NCBI GenBank assembly: GCA_021791415.1
Contig: JAJYWQ010000058.1
Location: 1-64,000 of the forward strand
Source of the DNA: a bacterium
GTDB taxonomy: Bacteria > Chloroflexota > Dormibacteria > Aeolococcales > Bog-877
Length of the DNA: 64,000 nucleotides
Direction of reading: 5' to 3'
Position 1 is the first letter of the stretch, and every line of letters begins with the position of its first letter. The translations under genes and the position numbers were made by a program. Positions 16,769 to 27,420 of this stretch are shown one piece after another. The notes under the pieces were generated by a model. That model was given only the letters and a program-made list of their open reading frames with translations, was not told the origin of the DNA and made no database searches.

Positions 16769-17773
16769 ATGTCGATCCCGGTGCGACAGAAGATCAAGGT
16801 TGGCACCTACCTCATGTCCCAACGCCTGCGCGGGGTGAAGAAGTTCCCCCTGGTGCTGCAACTGGAGCCCCTCTATCAGTGCAACCTGGAGTGTGTCGGT
16901 TGCGGCAAGATCCAGCACCCCGATGACATCCTGCGCCGCCGTTTGAGCGTGCAGCAGTGCGTCGACGCCGTCGAGGAGTGCGGGGCCCCGGTGGTCTCGA
17001 TCGCTGGGGGTGAGCCCCTGGTGCACAAGGAGATCGACCAGATCACCCAAGCCCTGCTGGAGCGCAAGAAGTACGTCTACCTCTGCACCAACGCCATCCT
17101 CATGGAGCGCAAGCTGGACCTCTTCAAGCCCCACCCGTACTTCGCCTGGTCGGTGCATCTGGACGGGCTGCGGGACCGCCATGACGAGTCGGTGAGCCGC
17201 AAGGGGGTCTTCGACAAGGCTGTTGCTGCCATCCGGGAGGCCAAGCGGCGGGGATTCCGGGTCACCACCAACACCACCTTCTTCACCCACGACAGCGCCA
17301 AGTCGGTTCGTGAGGTGCTGGACTTCCTCAATGACGACCTGCAGGTGGACAACATGCAGATCTCCCCGGCCTACGCCTACGAGAAGGCACCAGACCAGGA
17401 GCACTTCATGGGTGTGGACCGCACACGGGCGATCTTCCGTGAGGCCTTCTCCGAGGGTCGGCGCGGGAAGTGGCGGCTCAACCACTCGCCCCTGTTCCTG
17501 GACTTTTTGGAGGGCAAGGTCGACTTCGAGTGCACCCCCTGGGGCATCCCCTGTTACTCGGTCTTCGGCTGGCAGCGGCCCTGCTACCTGCTGGCGGATG
17601 GGTACGCCAGCACCTACAAGGAGCTCCTCGAGACCACCGACTGGGACCAGTACGGCCGCGGGCGCAACCCCAAGTGCGAGAACTGCATGGCCCACGCCGG
17701 GTACGAGCCCACCGCGGTGCTTAGGACTTTGGGTTCCCTCAAGGAGTCGGCGCGGGCGGCGGTGGCCCACTGA
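16769..17773 (+). CDS. hpnH: HpnH-like hopanoid-biosynthesis radical SAM protein (adenosyl hopene transferase)
   Basis: MSIPVRQKIKVGTYLMSQRLRGVKKFPLVLQLEPLYQCNLECVGCGKIQHP...CTPWGIPCYSVFGWQRPCYLLADGY...NCMAHAGYEPTAV. Confidence 0.92.
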   Translation: MSIPVRQKIKVGTYLMSQRLRGVKKFPLVLQLEPLYQCNLECVGCGKIQHPDDILRRRLSVQQCVDAVEECGAPVVSIAGGEPLVHKEIDQITQALLERKKYVYLCTNAILMERKLDLFKPHPYFAWSVHLDGLRDRHDESVSRKGVFDKAVAAIREAKRRGFRVTTNTTFFTHDSAKSVREVLDFLNDDLQVDNMQISPAYAYEKAPDQEHFMGVDRTRAIFREAFSEGRRGKWRLNHSPLFLDFLEGKVDFECTPWGIPCYSVFGWQRPCYLLADGYASTYKELLETTDWDQYGRGRNPKCENCMAHAGYEPTAVLRTLGSLKESARAAVAH

Positions 17774-17801
17774 CAATTGGAGCGTTCCGGGACGGCGTAC
17801 G

Positions 17802-18824
17802 ATGGCCGGGCCAGTGCAGGTCCTAGATCGGCTATCCCGACCGCTGCGCGACCTCAGGGTCTCGGTCACCGACCGCTGTAACTTCCGCTGCCAGTACTGC
17901 ATGCCCCGGGAGGTGTTCGGGCCGGGGTTCCGTTTCCTGCCTCGCTCGGAGGTCCTGACCTTCGAGGAGGTGGAGCGGGTGGTGCGTGTCCTGGTTCCGT
18001 TGGGAGTCTCGAAGGTGCGCCTGACCGGAGGCGAGCCCCTGCTGCGGCGCGACCTGCCCCTGCTGGTGCGCCAGCTTGCCGAGGTGCCGGGGGTCCTGGA
18101 CCTCGCGCTAACCACCAACGGGCTCCTACTCGGTCGGATGGCGGACCAGCTGGCCTCGGCCGGGCTGAGACGGGTCACGGTGAGCTTGGACTCTTTGGAC
18201 CCTGAGGTCTTCGCCGAGATGAGCGGGGTGGGCGCGCGGCTGGAGGTGGTGGTCGCGGGCATCGAGGCCGCGGTCGCGGCCGGGCTCGGGCCCATCAAGC
18301 TCAACTGCGTAGTCCGCCGGGGCCTCAACGACCGCGGCCTGCTGGAGCTCGCCGCTTTCGCCCGGGACCGGGGCCACGTCTTGAGGTTCATCGAGTACAT
18401 GGATGTCGGCGAGAGCCATGGCTGGAGGCTCGACGAGGTGGTGCCCAGCTCCGAGGTGCTGGAGCGGATCGGGCAGCGGTGGGAGCTGGAGCCGGAGGGG
18501 CCCACATACCCGGGTGAGGTGGCCACCCGCTACCGCTACCGCGACGGTGCCGGCGAGGTGGGGGTCATCTCCTCGGTGAGCCAGCCGTTCTGCGGAGCCT
18601 GCACCCGCCTCCGCCTCAGCGCCGACGGCCACCTCCACACCTGCCTGTTCTCCCGGGGCGGGACCGACCTCCGCCCCACGCTGCGTGGTGGCGCCGGGGA
18701 CGACCAGCTGAGCGAACTGGTGCGCGGGATCTGGCATGGGCGGTCCGACCGGTACTCCGAGGAGCGAGCCGGGGGGGTGATGGCCGGGCCCCCCAAGGTG
18801 GAGATGTCCTACCTCGGCGGCTGA
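17802..18824 (+). CDS. moaA: GTP 3',8-cyclase
   Basis: RDLRVSVTDRCNFRCQYCMP, KVRLTGGEPLLRRDLPLLV, FCGACTRLRLSADGHLHTCLFS. Confidence 0.93.
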   Translation: MAGPVQVLDRLSRPLRDLRVSVTDRCNFRCQYCMPREVFGPGFRFLPRSEVLTFEEVERVVRVLVPLGVSKVRLTGGEPLLRRDLPLLVRQLAEVPGVLDLALTTNGLLLGRMADQLASAGLRRVTVSLDSLDPEVFAEMSGVGARLEVVVAGIEAAVAAGLGPIKLNCVVRRGLNDRGLLELAAFARDRGHVLRFIEYMDVGESHGWRLDEVVPSSEVLERIGQRWELEPEGPTYPGEVATRYRYRDGAGEVGVISSVSQPFCGACTRLRLSADGHLHTCLFSRGGTDLRPTLRGGAGDDQLSELVRGIWHGRSDRYSEERAGGVMAGPPKVEMSYLGG

Positions 18825-19522
18825 GTGCGGGCCGGCACCTCCTGCCAGATGTACCCCACGCCGGGCAGCGTCGTGAGCCAGCGCGGGTGGGCCGGGTCGT
18901 CCTCCAGCTTGGCCCGCAGCCGCTGGACGATCGTTCGGACATAGGTGTGCTCCGCGGTGAAGGCGGGGCCCCAGACCGCGGCCAGGATCTCCCGATGGGT
19001 GCGCACGCGGCCCCGGTGGCGCCAGAGCTCGTGGAGCACGCCAAGTTCCATCGGGGTAAGCCGGACCGGGACGCCCCGGCGGAGGACCTGGCCCGCCGAC
19101 ACGTCGAGGCGGAGGTCTCCTGAGACCAGTACCCCCTCAGAGGGTGGGGGAGATGCCCTTCGGAGGCGGGCTTCCACGCGCGCCAGTAGTTCCTGGAGGC
19201 TGAATGGCTTGGCCAGGTAGTCATCGGCCCCCGCGCGCAGCGCCGCCACCTTGTCGGTGTCCTGCCCCCTGGCGCTCACCACCAGGATCAAGGGGTTGGA
19301 CTCCCACTCGCGGACGGTACGAAGGAGGTCCATGCCGTCAATGTCAGGGAGCCCAAGGTCCAGGATGACAAGGTCTACTGGTTCGCTCCCGAGCCGCTTC
19401 AGCGCGGAGCGTCCATCTCCCACCAACTGGACCCGGTGGCCGGAGTCCGAGAGGGCATCGCGAAGGAACCGGCCCATGCCGGAGTCGTCCTCGACCACCA
19501 GGATCGAGCCCCTGTTCTTCAA
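18809..19522 (-). CDS. kdpE: OmpR-family response regulator, KdpE-type
   Basis: ILVVEDDSGMGRFLRDAL, LVILDLGLPDIDGMDLL, GADDYLAKPFSLQELLARVEARLRR, C-terminal winged helix; adjacent to KdpD-like kinase; TTG start inferred. Confidence 0.88.
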   Translation of the reverse strand: MKNRGSILVVEDDSGMGRFLRDALSDSGHRVQLVGDGRSALKRLGSEPVDLVILDLGLPDIDGMDLLRTVREWESNPLILVVSARGQDTDKVAALRAGADDYLAKPFSLQELLARVEARLRRASPPPSEGVLVSGDLRLDVSAGQVLRRGVPVRLTPMELGVLHELWRHRGRVRTHREILAAVWGPAFTAEHTYVRTIVQRLRAKLEDDPAHPRWLTTLPGVGYIWQEVPARTQPPR

Positions 19523-20757
19523 ACCGCGGCCGCCTTCTCGCTCAAAGAGGCCGGTCGCTGAGTCGCCTCCAGGGGAAGGAGGAAGTGGAACGCAGTACCC
19601 GCGCCTTCCCCTCTGGACTCCACCCAGACCGCTCCTCCCATGGCCTCCGCCAGCCCCCGGCAGACGGCCAGCCCCACGCCCAGCCCGCCACCCCCGCGCC
19701 CACGGGAATAGCGCTCGAAGAGATGCTCCTGCAGGTCGGCGGGGATGCCTCTGCCGCGGTCCTGTACCCGACACTCGGCGGCCGTCTGCCGCGCCGGTGA
19801 TGGTGAGACCACCTCGATGGCGACCTCCCGCGTGCCGGCATGCCGAGACACATTGGAGAGGGCGTTGTCCAGAAGCTGCTGGACCCGGTCCCAATCCGCC
19901 AGCACCAGGACCGGTGTCTCGGCCAAGCGCAGGCTGGCGGTCAGCTGCCCGCGCCAGCGCCGGGCGGCCTCCCGGACGGCGTCGCAGAGGTCGACCACCT
20001 CGATCTCCACGTCCAACTGGCCGGTCTCGATCCGTGCCAGCTCCAGAAGGTCGCGGATGAGGCGGTCCAGCCGACGCGCTTCGGCAACGATGTCCCGGGC
20101 GTGGCCCGGGTGGTGGAGCTGATGGAGTCCCGGGTCCTCCAGGAGTGCGGTGCCGTGGCCGAGGAGCGCGGCCAGGGGAGTGCGCAGCTCGTGGCTCACG
20201 CTGGCCAGCAGCTCCCGCCGGAAGCCCTCGGCCCGGCGCGTGGCCTCCAGGGCAGCCTCGGTACGGGCCAGGTCAGTGCGGGCCGAGAAGCTGGCCTCCA
20301 GCTCGGCGCCCGCCCGCAGAAGCCCGGCGTTGGCCGCCTCCAACCGGTCCCGGGCGGTGCGCAGCTCCTCCAGGCTGCGGCGGCGCGAGGTGGCCAGCAA
20401 TCCCACCCCGAGGGACACCAGCAGGAAGGCCGCCCAGGCGGCCAGCGCGGGGGCCGAATAGATCGTGAGCCTCCCCACTGGCGGGAGGAAGAAGTAATCC
20501 ATCAGCAGGGCCGAGGTGAGAGAGCCCACCAGGGCGGTGACCCCCCCGAAGAGGAGCGACCCCAGCACCACCACGGCGAGGTAGAGGAACCCCGAGGTCT
20601 GGATCTCGGACGGGGCGCGCAGCGCCACCAGCGCCGCGGTCAGACCGGCGAGGGCGGCCACGGTGATCGTGGTGCCGAGCAGCGAGCGCCATGGCTCCGG
20701 TGGCGAGAGCGGTCCCCCCACAGACTTGCTGCGCACTTCAGATGGCATAGTTCCCAT
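19519..20757 (-). CDS. kdpD: KdpD-type histidine kinase C-terminal half (DUF4118 membrane domain + HisKA/HATPase) lacking the N-terminal KdpD/Usp domains
   Basis: FLYLAVVVLGSLLFGGVTALVGSLTSALLMDYFFLPPVGRLTIY, LASVSHELRTPLAALLGH, DNALSNVSRHA, GLGVGLAVCRGLAEAMGG. Confidence 0.88.
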   Translation of the reverse strand: MGTMPSEVRSKSVGGPLSPPEPWRSLLGTTITVAALAGLTAALVALRAPSEIQTSGFLYLAVVVLGSLLFGGVTALVGSLTSALLMDYFFLPPVGRLTIYSAPALAAWAAFLLVSLGVGLLATSRRRSLEELRTARDRLEAANAGLLRAGAELEASFSARTDLARTEAALEATRRAEGFRRELLASVSHELRTPLAALLGHGTALLEDPGLHQLHHPGHARDIVAEARRLDRLIRDLLELARIETGQLDVEIEVVDLCDAVREAARRWRGQLTASLRLAETPVLVLADWDRVQQLLDNALSNVSRHAGTREVAIEVVSPSPARQTAAECRVQDRGRGIPADLQEHLFERYSRGRGGGGLGVGLAVCRGLAEAMGGAVWVESRGEGAGTAFHFLLPLEATQRPASLSEKAAAV

Positions 20758-20761
20758 CGCA

Positions 20762-23038
20762 GTGGTTGACGGCCAGACGGATCGTAGCAACCGGGAGTCG
20801 AGCGCCCGGCGAGACCTCGAGGGGCCGCGGCGCGGCCGGCTCAAGGTCTTCATCGGAGCTGCCCCGGGCGTGGGGAAGACCTTCGCCATGCTGCAGGAGG
20901 CTCATGTCCTCGCTTCCAAGGGGAGGGACGTGGTGGTGGCCTGGGTCCAACCGCACGGGCGGCCGCTCACCGAGGAGGCGGCATCGGGGCTGGAGCGGGT
21001 GCCGCCGGTTCGCATCACCTACCGAGGGTTGGAGGTCGAGGAGATGGACCTGGAGGCCACGCTGCGCCGCCGCCCGGCTGTGGCCCTGGTGGACGAGCTG
21101 GCCCACACCAACGTCCCCGGAGTGAAGCACGAGCGCAGATGGCAAGACGTCGAGGAGCTCCGCCAGGCGGGGATCGAGGTGTGGACCACTGTGAACATCC
21201 AGCACGTGGAGAGCCTGCGGGACGTGGTCGAGCGGGTCACGGGAGTCGCCGTTCGAGAGACGGTGCCGGACCCGGTGCTCGACTCCGCTGAGGAGCTGAC
21301 GCTGGCGGACATGACCCCAGAGGCACTGCGCAAGCGCATGCGCCATGGCAACATCTACCCGACCGACCGGATCGAGCTGGCGCTGAACAGCTTCTTCCGG
21401 GAGAGCAACCTGGCGGCTCTCCGGGAGCTGGCGATCTGGTATGTGGTCCAGCACGAATCCCGCAGCGGGCGCGAGCCCTCGCTACCCGGGGTGGGGGACA
21501 GGGTTCTCATCGTCACCTCCTGCAGCAGTCATGCCCCCGGCCTGATCAGGCGCGGCACGCGGATGGGCCAGCGTCTCCGGGCGCCGGTCACCGTGCTGGC
21601 CCTGAGCCAGAGGACTCCGTCAGCGGGGCAGCTGGCCAAGGTCCGGGGACTGGCCCTGGACCTGGGAGTGGAGTTTCGGCTGGAGGTGGCGGCGCACCCG
21701 GTCGAGACAGCCCTCCGAGTGGCCCGCGAGGTGGGGGCAACCCACCTCATGGTGGCGGCAGAACCTACCGAGCTGAAGGAGGGATTGGGCGCCGGGGTGG
21801 TGCGGGGACTGCTCGCCGATCTCGGAGACCGCCACCTGCACGTCATTGGACGACGCCTGGGGAAGGTCCACCAATGGGATGGCAGCGACCGGCCGGATCC
21901 AGCTGCGCTGCTCGCCGGCCTGGATGCCGAAGTGGTCAGGGGGAGCCTTCGTCTGTACCTCGGGTACGCCCCGGGGGTGGGCAAGACCACCCGGCTGCTG
22001 GAGGAGGCGCTCCGCCGCCAGCGGAGAGGAGCGGATGTGGTGGTGGCTGCTCCCAGCGGCGTCCCCAGCCCCACTACGGAGTTCCTCCTCAGCCAACTCA
22101 AGGTGGTGCCGTCGCCGGCCACCGGGGGGATCGACGTGGACGGCATCCTGCGGCGCAACCCCGGCGTCGTCTGCGTCGACGACCTCGGCCTGCGCGACCT
22201 GCAGACCGGCAGGCCGCGGTACCAACAGGTCTGGCGCCTTCAGGATGCCGGGGTCAACGTGGTGGCCACCGTCGGGGTGATCGACCTGCCGGGATTCGAT
22301 TCGGCTCGGGAGCAGCTGGGGCGGTTCCGCAGCCAGGAGCATGGTGACCACGAGGCCGTCCCCCAGGAGGCGCTCGACAGGGCTGACGAGATCGAGCTGG
22401 TTGACCTGCCACCTCCCGAGCTCCGGGATCGCATCCGCTCCGGCTGGGTGACAGCTGCGGCTGACGTGGGGGCGGCACTCCAGGTGTTCTCGGAGCCCCT
22501 CTTGGAAGAGCTCCGGGCGTCCGCACTTCGGATCGTGGCCACCCACACCGAGCGCCGGCGGGCGCGCTACGCGGGGCCCGCAGGCGCCCATGGCCTTTGG
22601 CCGGTTCAGGAGCGCATCATGATCGCCCTTCGCCCCGACCGCATAGACCGGGCCGAGGCGTTGCTGGAGGCGGGGTTGCTGGCGGCCCGGCGAGAGGACG
22701 CCGCGCTCGTCGTGATCGCGGCCGTGTCGCCTCGACCTGATCTGACCGAGTCGCGCCGGCTGGAGCGGCTGGCCCGCCTGAGCCAGCGCCACGGGGTCAG
22801 GCTTGAGCCGCTCCAACTTGCGGGTGGTGTTGCTGAGACGCTGGTGGAGTGGGCGGAGCAGCACCAGGTGACGGCGATCTTCATGCCCGCCCCGCGGCGG
22901 CGGCGCCGCCTTCCCTGGGACAAGCCGGTGGCGCTCTCGGTCATAGAGCGCTGCCGGGAGCTGGACGTCCACATCCTGGGAGAGAAAGCGCTCCCCGGGA
23001 CCGCGGGCCTCAGCGGAGTCGGGCCAGCGCCGAGTTGA
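20762..23038 (+). CDS. Stand-alone KdpD-type osmosensitive sensor with two tandem KdpD_N + Usp-like units
   Basis: Two P-loops GRLKVFIGAAPGVGKT and GSLRLYLGYAPGVGKT; first unit [46 protein letters not shown], second VVCVDDLGLRDLQTGRPRYQQVWRLQDAGVNVVATVGVIDL. Confidence 0.85.
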   Translation: MVDGQTDRSNRESSARRDLEGPRRGRLKVFIGAAPGVGKTFAMLQEAHVLASKGRDVVVAWVQPHGRPLTEEAASGLERVPPVRITYRGLEVEEMDLEATLRRRPAVALVDELAHTNVPGVKHERRWQDVEELRQAGIEVWTTVNIQHVESLRDVVERVTGVAVRETVPDPVLDSAEELTLADMTPEALRKRMRHGNIYPTDRIELALNSFFRESNLAALRELAIWYVVQHESRSGREPSLPGVGDRVLIVTSCSSHAPGLIRRGTRMGQRLRAPVTVLALSQRTPSAGQLAKVRGLALDLGVEFRLEVAAHPVETALRVAREVGATHLMVAAEPTELKEGLGAGVVRGLLADLGDRHLHVIGRRLGKVHQWDGSDRPDPAALLAGLDAEVVRGSLRLYLGYAPGVGKTTRLLEEALRRQRRGADVVVAAPSGVPSPTTEFLLSQLKVVPSPATGGIDVDGILRRNPGVVCVDDLGLRDLQTGRPRYQQVWRLQDAGVNVVATVGVIDLPGFDSAREQLGRFRSQEHGDHEAVPQEALDRADEIELVDLPPPELRDRIRSGWVTAAADVGAALQVFSEPLLEELRASALRIVATHTERRRARYAGPAGAHGLWPVQERIMIALRPDRIDRAEALLEAGLLAARREDAALVVIAAVSPRPDLTESRRLERLARLSQRHGVRLEPLQLAGGVAETLVEWAEQHQVTAIFMPAPRRRRRLPWDKPVALSVIERCRELDVHILGEKALPGTAGLSGVGPAPS

Positions 23039-23588
23039 GCTGAAGCACGTCGACGTAGGACGGACCCAGGAAGCCCAGCTCTGGCCCCACCGTCAGGGTC
23101 CGGATGAGCCGACGCAGCTGTAACTCTGGAATCCCGGTGCTCTTCGAGACCATCGGCACCTGGGCAAAGGCGTCCTGCGGGGTGATGTCCGGGTCGATCC
23201 CGCTTCCCGAGCTGGTGACCAGGTCGGCCGTCGGTTGAGCTCCGATCCGGCGGAGCTGAGCTGCCTCGGCTCGGACGGCCGCCACCAGCTGCCGGGACCT
23301 GGGACCGAGGTTGCTTCCCCCGGATGCCCCGGACACCCCGTCAAGGCGGAGCGGGTTGTCCGGGTCGGAGCGGCCGTGGAACCACTGTGGTCCGCTCCAC
23401 GGCTGACCCACCAGGGTGGAGCCGTTCTTGGTCAGAGAGCCGTCGGCCTGGTGGGGGAAGAGCAGCTGCGACACACCGGTGCCGGCCAGGGGATAGGCCA
23501 GCCCGAAGAGAAGGAGGGCGCCCACCGCCAGGACGACCGCGGGGCGCAACTGGGTGATCACGGGTCGGGTCCTCCGGTCAGTAGGCAT
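23010..23588 (-). CDS. kdpC: K+-transporting ATPase subunit C
   Basis: [24 protein letters not shown]...[17 protein letters not shown]...[21 protein letters not shown]. Confidence 0.93.
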   Translation of the reverse strand: MPTDRRTRPVITQLRPAVVLAVGALLLFGLAYPLAGTGVSQLLFPHQADGSLTKNGSTLVGQPWSGPQWFHGRSDPDNPLRLDGVSGASGGSNLGPRSRQLVAAVRAEAAQLRRIGAQPTADLVTSSGSGIDPDITPQDAFAQVPMVSKSTGIPELQLRRLIRTLTVGPELGFLGPSYVDVLQLNSALARLR

Positions 23589-25638
23589 GGAGAGCTGTCA
23601 GCAGCAGGTCGATCAGCTTGATCCCCAGAAAGGGGGTGACGATGCCACCGAGCCCGTAGATGAGAAGGTTGCGTCGCAGGATGGCGGCCGCGCTGGAGGG
23701 GCGCCAGCGCACCCCCCTAAGGGCGAGCGGGATCAGGGCGACGATCACCAGTGCGTTGAAGATCACCGCCGACAGCACCGCGCTCTGCGGGCTGTGCAGC
23801 CGCATGATGTTGAGAGCCTGCAACTGGGGGTAGGACGAGGCGAAGAGGGCCGGGACGATGGCAAAGTACTTGGCCACGTCATTGGCGATGGAGAAGGTGG
23901 TCAGGGCGCCGCGGGTGATCAGCAGCTGCTTTCCCACCTCGACGACATCGATGAGCTTGGTGGGGCTGGAGTCCAAGTCAACCATGTTGCCGGCTTCCTT
24001 GGCGGCCTGGGTGCCCGTGTTCATGGCCAGGCCGACGTCCGCCTGGGCGAGGGCGGGGGCGTCGTTGGTGCCGTCCCCGGTCATCGCCACCAGCTTGCCC
24101 CCCTCCTGCTCCTCCCGGATCAGCCGCATCTTGGTCTCGGGGGTGGCCTCGGCCAGGAAGTCGTCCACCCCGGCCTCCCGGGCGATGGTGGCGGCGGTGA
24201 GGGGGTTGTCACCGGTGATCATCACGGTGCGGATGCCGGCCTGACGCAGCTCCTCAAACCGGGCCCGGATGCCCGGCTTGACCACATCCTTCAGCTCGAC
24301 CACCCCGAGCACCTTCGGCCCGTCAGCGACCACCAGGGGGGTGGCCCCCTCGCCGGCCAAGCGCTGAACCGTCGGCTCCAGGCCCGCAGGGATGACGCCC
24401 CCCTGCTCCGACACCCAGGCGCGCACCGCGTCGGCGGCCCCCTTGCGCACCTGGCGCCCGGGCAGGTCCAGGCCCGACATCCTGGTGGTGGCCGAGAAGG
24501 GCACGAACCGAGCCTCGGAGGGGGCTGAAGTGGGGGCCAGGTCGTGTCGCTCCCGGGCCAGGGCCACGATCGAGCGCCCCTCGGGGGTCTCGTCTGCCAG
24601 GGAGCTGAGGAGGGCCGCTGCGGCCAGCTCGCGCTCAGCGCACCCTGCCACCGGGTAGAAGCCCGCCGCCATTCGGTTGCCCAGGGTGATGGTGCCCGTC
24701 TTGTCCAGGAGCAGAGTCTGGACGTCCCCTGCCGCCTCGACCGCCCGCCCGCTCATGGCCAGGACGTTGCGCTGCACCAGACGGTCCATTCCGGCGATGC
24801 CGATCGCGGAAAGGAGGGCCCCGATGGTGGTGGGGATGAGACACACCAGGAGGGAGATCAGGACCACCACCGAGACCGGTGAGTGGGCGTAGCTGGCGAA
24901 GGGATAGAGGCTGACCACCACCGGTATGAAGATGACCGTGAGGGCGGCGAGAAGGATGGAGAGGGCGATCTCGTTGGGCGTGCGCTGGCGGTTGGCTCCC
25001 TCCACCAGGGCGATCATCCGGTCGAGGAATGTGTTGCCAGCCGTGGCGCTGATCCGGATCACGACGCGGTCCGACAGCACCCGGGTTCCGCCGGTGACCG
25101 CCGAACGGTCACCACCCGACTCCCGGATCACCGGAGCGGACTCCCCGGTGATGGCCGATTCGTCGACCGAGGCTATCCCCTCGACCACCTCCCCGTCCGA
25201 GGGAATGAGGTCGCCGGCCTCACACACCACCAGGTCTCCCGAGGAGAGCTGGGCGGACGGGACCAGCTCCTCTGCGCCGTCGGCCCGGAGGCGGCGGGCC
25301 TCGGTTTCAGACCGTGTGCGCCTCAGGGTGTCGGCCTGGGCCTTGCCCCGCCCCTCCGCCATCGCCTCGGCGAAGTTGGCGAAGAGGACGGTCAGGAAGA
25401 GCCAGCAGGTGATGCTCCAGGTGAAGACCGAGGGGTGGAGTATGGCCTCCGCCAGGGTCCCCGCGGTGCCCACCAGGACCACGAACATCACCGGGTTCCG
25501 GATCTGCACCCGAGGGTCGAGCTTTACGATAGACCCTCGCAGCGCCGCCTTGAGGATCGCCACATCGAAGAGGCCGCGCCTCTGGGCCACCCCGCGGCTG
25601 CCCGCGTGACCGCTGCCCCCGAGGGGTGCTGGGAGCAT
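23578..25638 (-). CDS. kdpB: K+-transporting ATPase subunit B
   Basis: [81 protein letters not shown]. Confidence 0.97.
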   Translation of the reverse strand: MLPAPLGGSGHAGSRGVAQRRGLFDVAILKAALRGSIVKLDPRVQIRNPVMFVVLVGTAGTLAEAILHPSVFTWSITCWLFLTVLFANFAEAMAEGRGKAQADTLRRTRSETEARRLRADGAEELVPSAQLSSGDLVVCEAGDLIPSDGEVVEGIASVDESAITGESAPVIRESGGDRSAVTGGTRVLSDRVVIRISATAGNTFLDRMIALVEGANRQRTPNEIALSILLAALTVIFIPVVVSLYPFASYAHSPVSVVVLISLLVCLIPTTIGALLSAIGIAGMDRLVQRNVLAMSGRAVEAAGDVQTLLLDKTGTITLGNRMAAGFYPVAGCAERELAAAALLSSLADETPEGRSIVALARERHDLAPTSAPSEARFVPFSATTRMSGLDLPGRQVRKGAADAVRAWVSEQGGVIPAGLEPTVQRLAGEGATPLVVADGPKVLGVVELKDVVKPGIRARFEELRQAGIRTVMITGDNPLTAATIAREAGVDDFLAEATPETKMRLIREEQEGGKLVAMTGDGTNDAPALAQADVGLAMNTGTQAAKEAGNMVDLDSSPTKLIDVVEVGKQLLITRGALTTFSIANDVAKYFAIVPALFASSYPQLQALNIMRLHSPQSAVLSAVIFNALVIVALIPLALRGVRWRPSSAAAILRRNLLIYGLGGIVTPFLGIKLIDLLLTALHAY

Positions 25639-27329
25639 CAGAAGAACCTCCCATGGCTCAGCTGCTCCAGCAGCGGCCCCAGGGAGAGGGCGGGGAAGAA
25701 GGTGAGGCCGCCCACGATGAGGATCACCCCCAGCAGAAGCACCACGAAGGTGGCGTTGTCAGTCCGGAAGGTGCCGCGCGACACCGGGACCGTCTGCTTG
25801 CTGGCGAGAGCTCCGGCCAGGGCCAGCACCGGGAACATCACGCCAAAGCGGCCCACCAACATGTCGATGCCGCCAGCCAGGTTGTAGAAGGCGGTGTTGC
25901 CGTTGAGGCCGGCGAAGGCTGACCCGTTGTTGTTGGCCTGGGAGGTGAGTGCGTAGAGGATCTCGGTGAAGCCATGGGGGCCGGAGTTGAAGGCACCCGC
26001 TCGCCCGGCAGGCAGGGCGGTGGCGATCCCCGTGATGACCAGAACCGCCACGGGCATGACCAGCACTCCTAGGCTGGCCAGCTTCACCTCTCGAGACTGG
26101 ATCTTCTTCCCCAGGTACTCGGGGGTCCGGCCAACCATCAGCCCGCCGATGAACACCGCCACGATGGCGAAGAGCAGCAGGGTGTAAAGGCCGCTGCCGT
26201 CGCCGCCAGGCGTTATCTCCCCCAGCATCATTCCGGTGAGCAGACCAAAGCCGCCCATGGGCGTGTAGGAGTCCGGGGTGGAGTCCACCGACCCGGTGGA
26301 GGTCTGGGTGGAGGCCACGTCGTACAGGGTGGAGTCCAGGACCCCGAAGCGCACCTCCTTGCCCTCCATGTTGCCCTGGGGCTGGGCAACCACCCCGGCC
26401 GCCGCCACCGCCGGATTCGGCTGCGACTCTGAGTAGCCGGTGAACCCCGTCCAGACGGCGAAGATGAGGCCCATGGCCGCCAGCAGAGCCAACCCTTGAC
26501 GGCGGGATCCCACCATCTTGCCGAACGTGTAGGTGAGGGCCACCGGGATGATCAGCAGCAGAACCACCGACAGGAGGTTGGTGAGCTGGGTGGGGTTCTC
26601 CAAGGGGTCGGCGCCGTTGGCGTTGAAGAAACCCCCGCCGTTGGTCCCCAGCTGCTTGATGGACTCCATGAAGCCCACCGGCCCGCGGGGAATCAGCTGG
26701 GTGGCGCCGTTGAGCACGTCGTGGATGAGCACCGGCCCGGCGAGCGTCTGGACGGATCCCTGGGCGACATAAACCGCCCCGGCGACGAAGGCGATGGGCA
26801 GGAGCACGTAGAGGCACCCTCGGACGGTGTCCACCCAGAAGTTGCCGATGGTGCTGGCGCCGGTCCGGCTCAGCCCGCGCACCAGAGAGATCGCCACCGC
26901 GATCCCCACCGCCGCTGAGATGAACTGCTGGACGGTGAGCGCGGCCATCTGGCTTAGGTAGGACATGGTGGTCTCGCCGGCGTAGTTCTGCCAGTTCGTG
27001 TTGGTGAGAAAGGAAACCGCGGTGTTCCAACCGAGGAGTGGGGGTACCGCTGGCAGGTGCTGAGGGTTGAGCGGCAGCTGGCCCTGGAGACGAAGGAGGC
27101 CATAGGTGAGCAGGAGGGAGACGCCGGAGAACACGACCAGGGAGACGGCGTACTCCCGCCAGCGCTGCTCGTGCCCGGGATCCACCCCGAGGAGACGGTA
27201 GACGACCCGCTCCACCCAGGACAGCCAGTGCACGCGGCCTGAGTACACGGCCTCCAGATAGCTGCCCAGGTACCGCCAGGAGAGTGCCAGGAGGGCCGCC
27301 AGCAGCAGCACTGTGAGGGCGAAATGCAT
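25638..27329 (-). CDS. kdpA: K+-transporting ATPase subunit A
   Basis: [65 protein letters not shown]. Confidence 0.97.
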   Translation of the reverse strand: MHFALTVLLLAALLALSWRYLGSYLEAVYSGRVHWLSWVERVVYRLLGVDPGHEQRWREYAVSLVVFSGVSLLLTYGLLRLQGQLPLNPQHLPAVPPLLGWNTAVSFLTNTNWQNYAGETTMSYLSQMAALTVQQFISAAVGIAVAISLVRGLSRTGASTIGNFWVDTVRGCLYVLLPIAFVAGAVYVAQGSVQTLAGPVLIHDVLNGATQLIPRGPVGFMESIKQLGTNGGGFFNANGADPLENPTQLTNLLSVVLLLIIPVALTYTFGKMVGSRRQGLALLAAMGLIFAVWTGFTGYSESQPNPAVAAAGVVAQPQGNMEGKEVRFGVLDSTLYDVASTQTSTGSVDSTPDSYTPMGGFGLLTGMMLGEITPGGDGSGLYTLLLFAIVAVFIGGLMVGRTPEYLGKKIQSREVKLASLGVLVMPVAVLVITGIATALPAGRAGAFNSGPHGFTEILYALTSQANNNGSAFAGLNGNTAFYNLAGGIDMLVGRFGVMFPVLALAGALASKQTVPVSRGTFRTDNATFVVLLLGVILIVGGLTFFPALSLGPLLEQLSHGRFF

Positions 27330-27330
27330 C

Positions 27331-27420
27331 TCAGAAGCGCTCCGGGCGCAAAAGGGCGTACACCAGGTACCCGAAGAGGGCGACGGCCAGCCCCAGGAAG
27401 ACGATCTGCTCCGGGGTCAC
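27331..27420 (-). CDS. kdpF: KdpF, 29 aa (VTPEQIVFLGLAVALFGYLVYALLRPERF), not in supplied ORF list
   Basis: Manual reverse translation; single TM helix immediately upstream of kdpA. Confidence 0.85.
   Translation of the reverse strand: MTPEQIVFLGLAVALFGYLVYALLRPERF

Noticed and set aside
17798-17816. Leaderless promoter for moaA (TACGAT then GTG at 17814)
   Set aside because: Spacing is 10 nt rather than 6-7 and an upstream ATG at 17802 is in frame; not distinguishable from chance
16718-18526. 602-aa minus-strand ORF opposite hpnH/moaA
   Set aside because: Shadow ORF of high-GC coding sequence; no recognisable motifs and His/Gln/Val-rich composition
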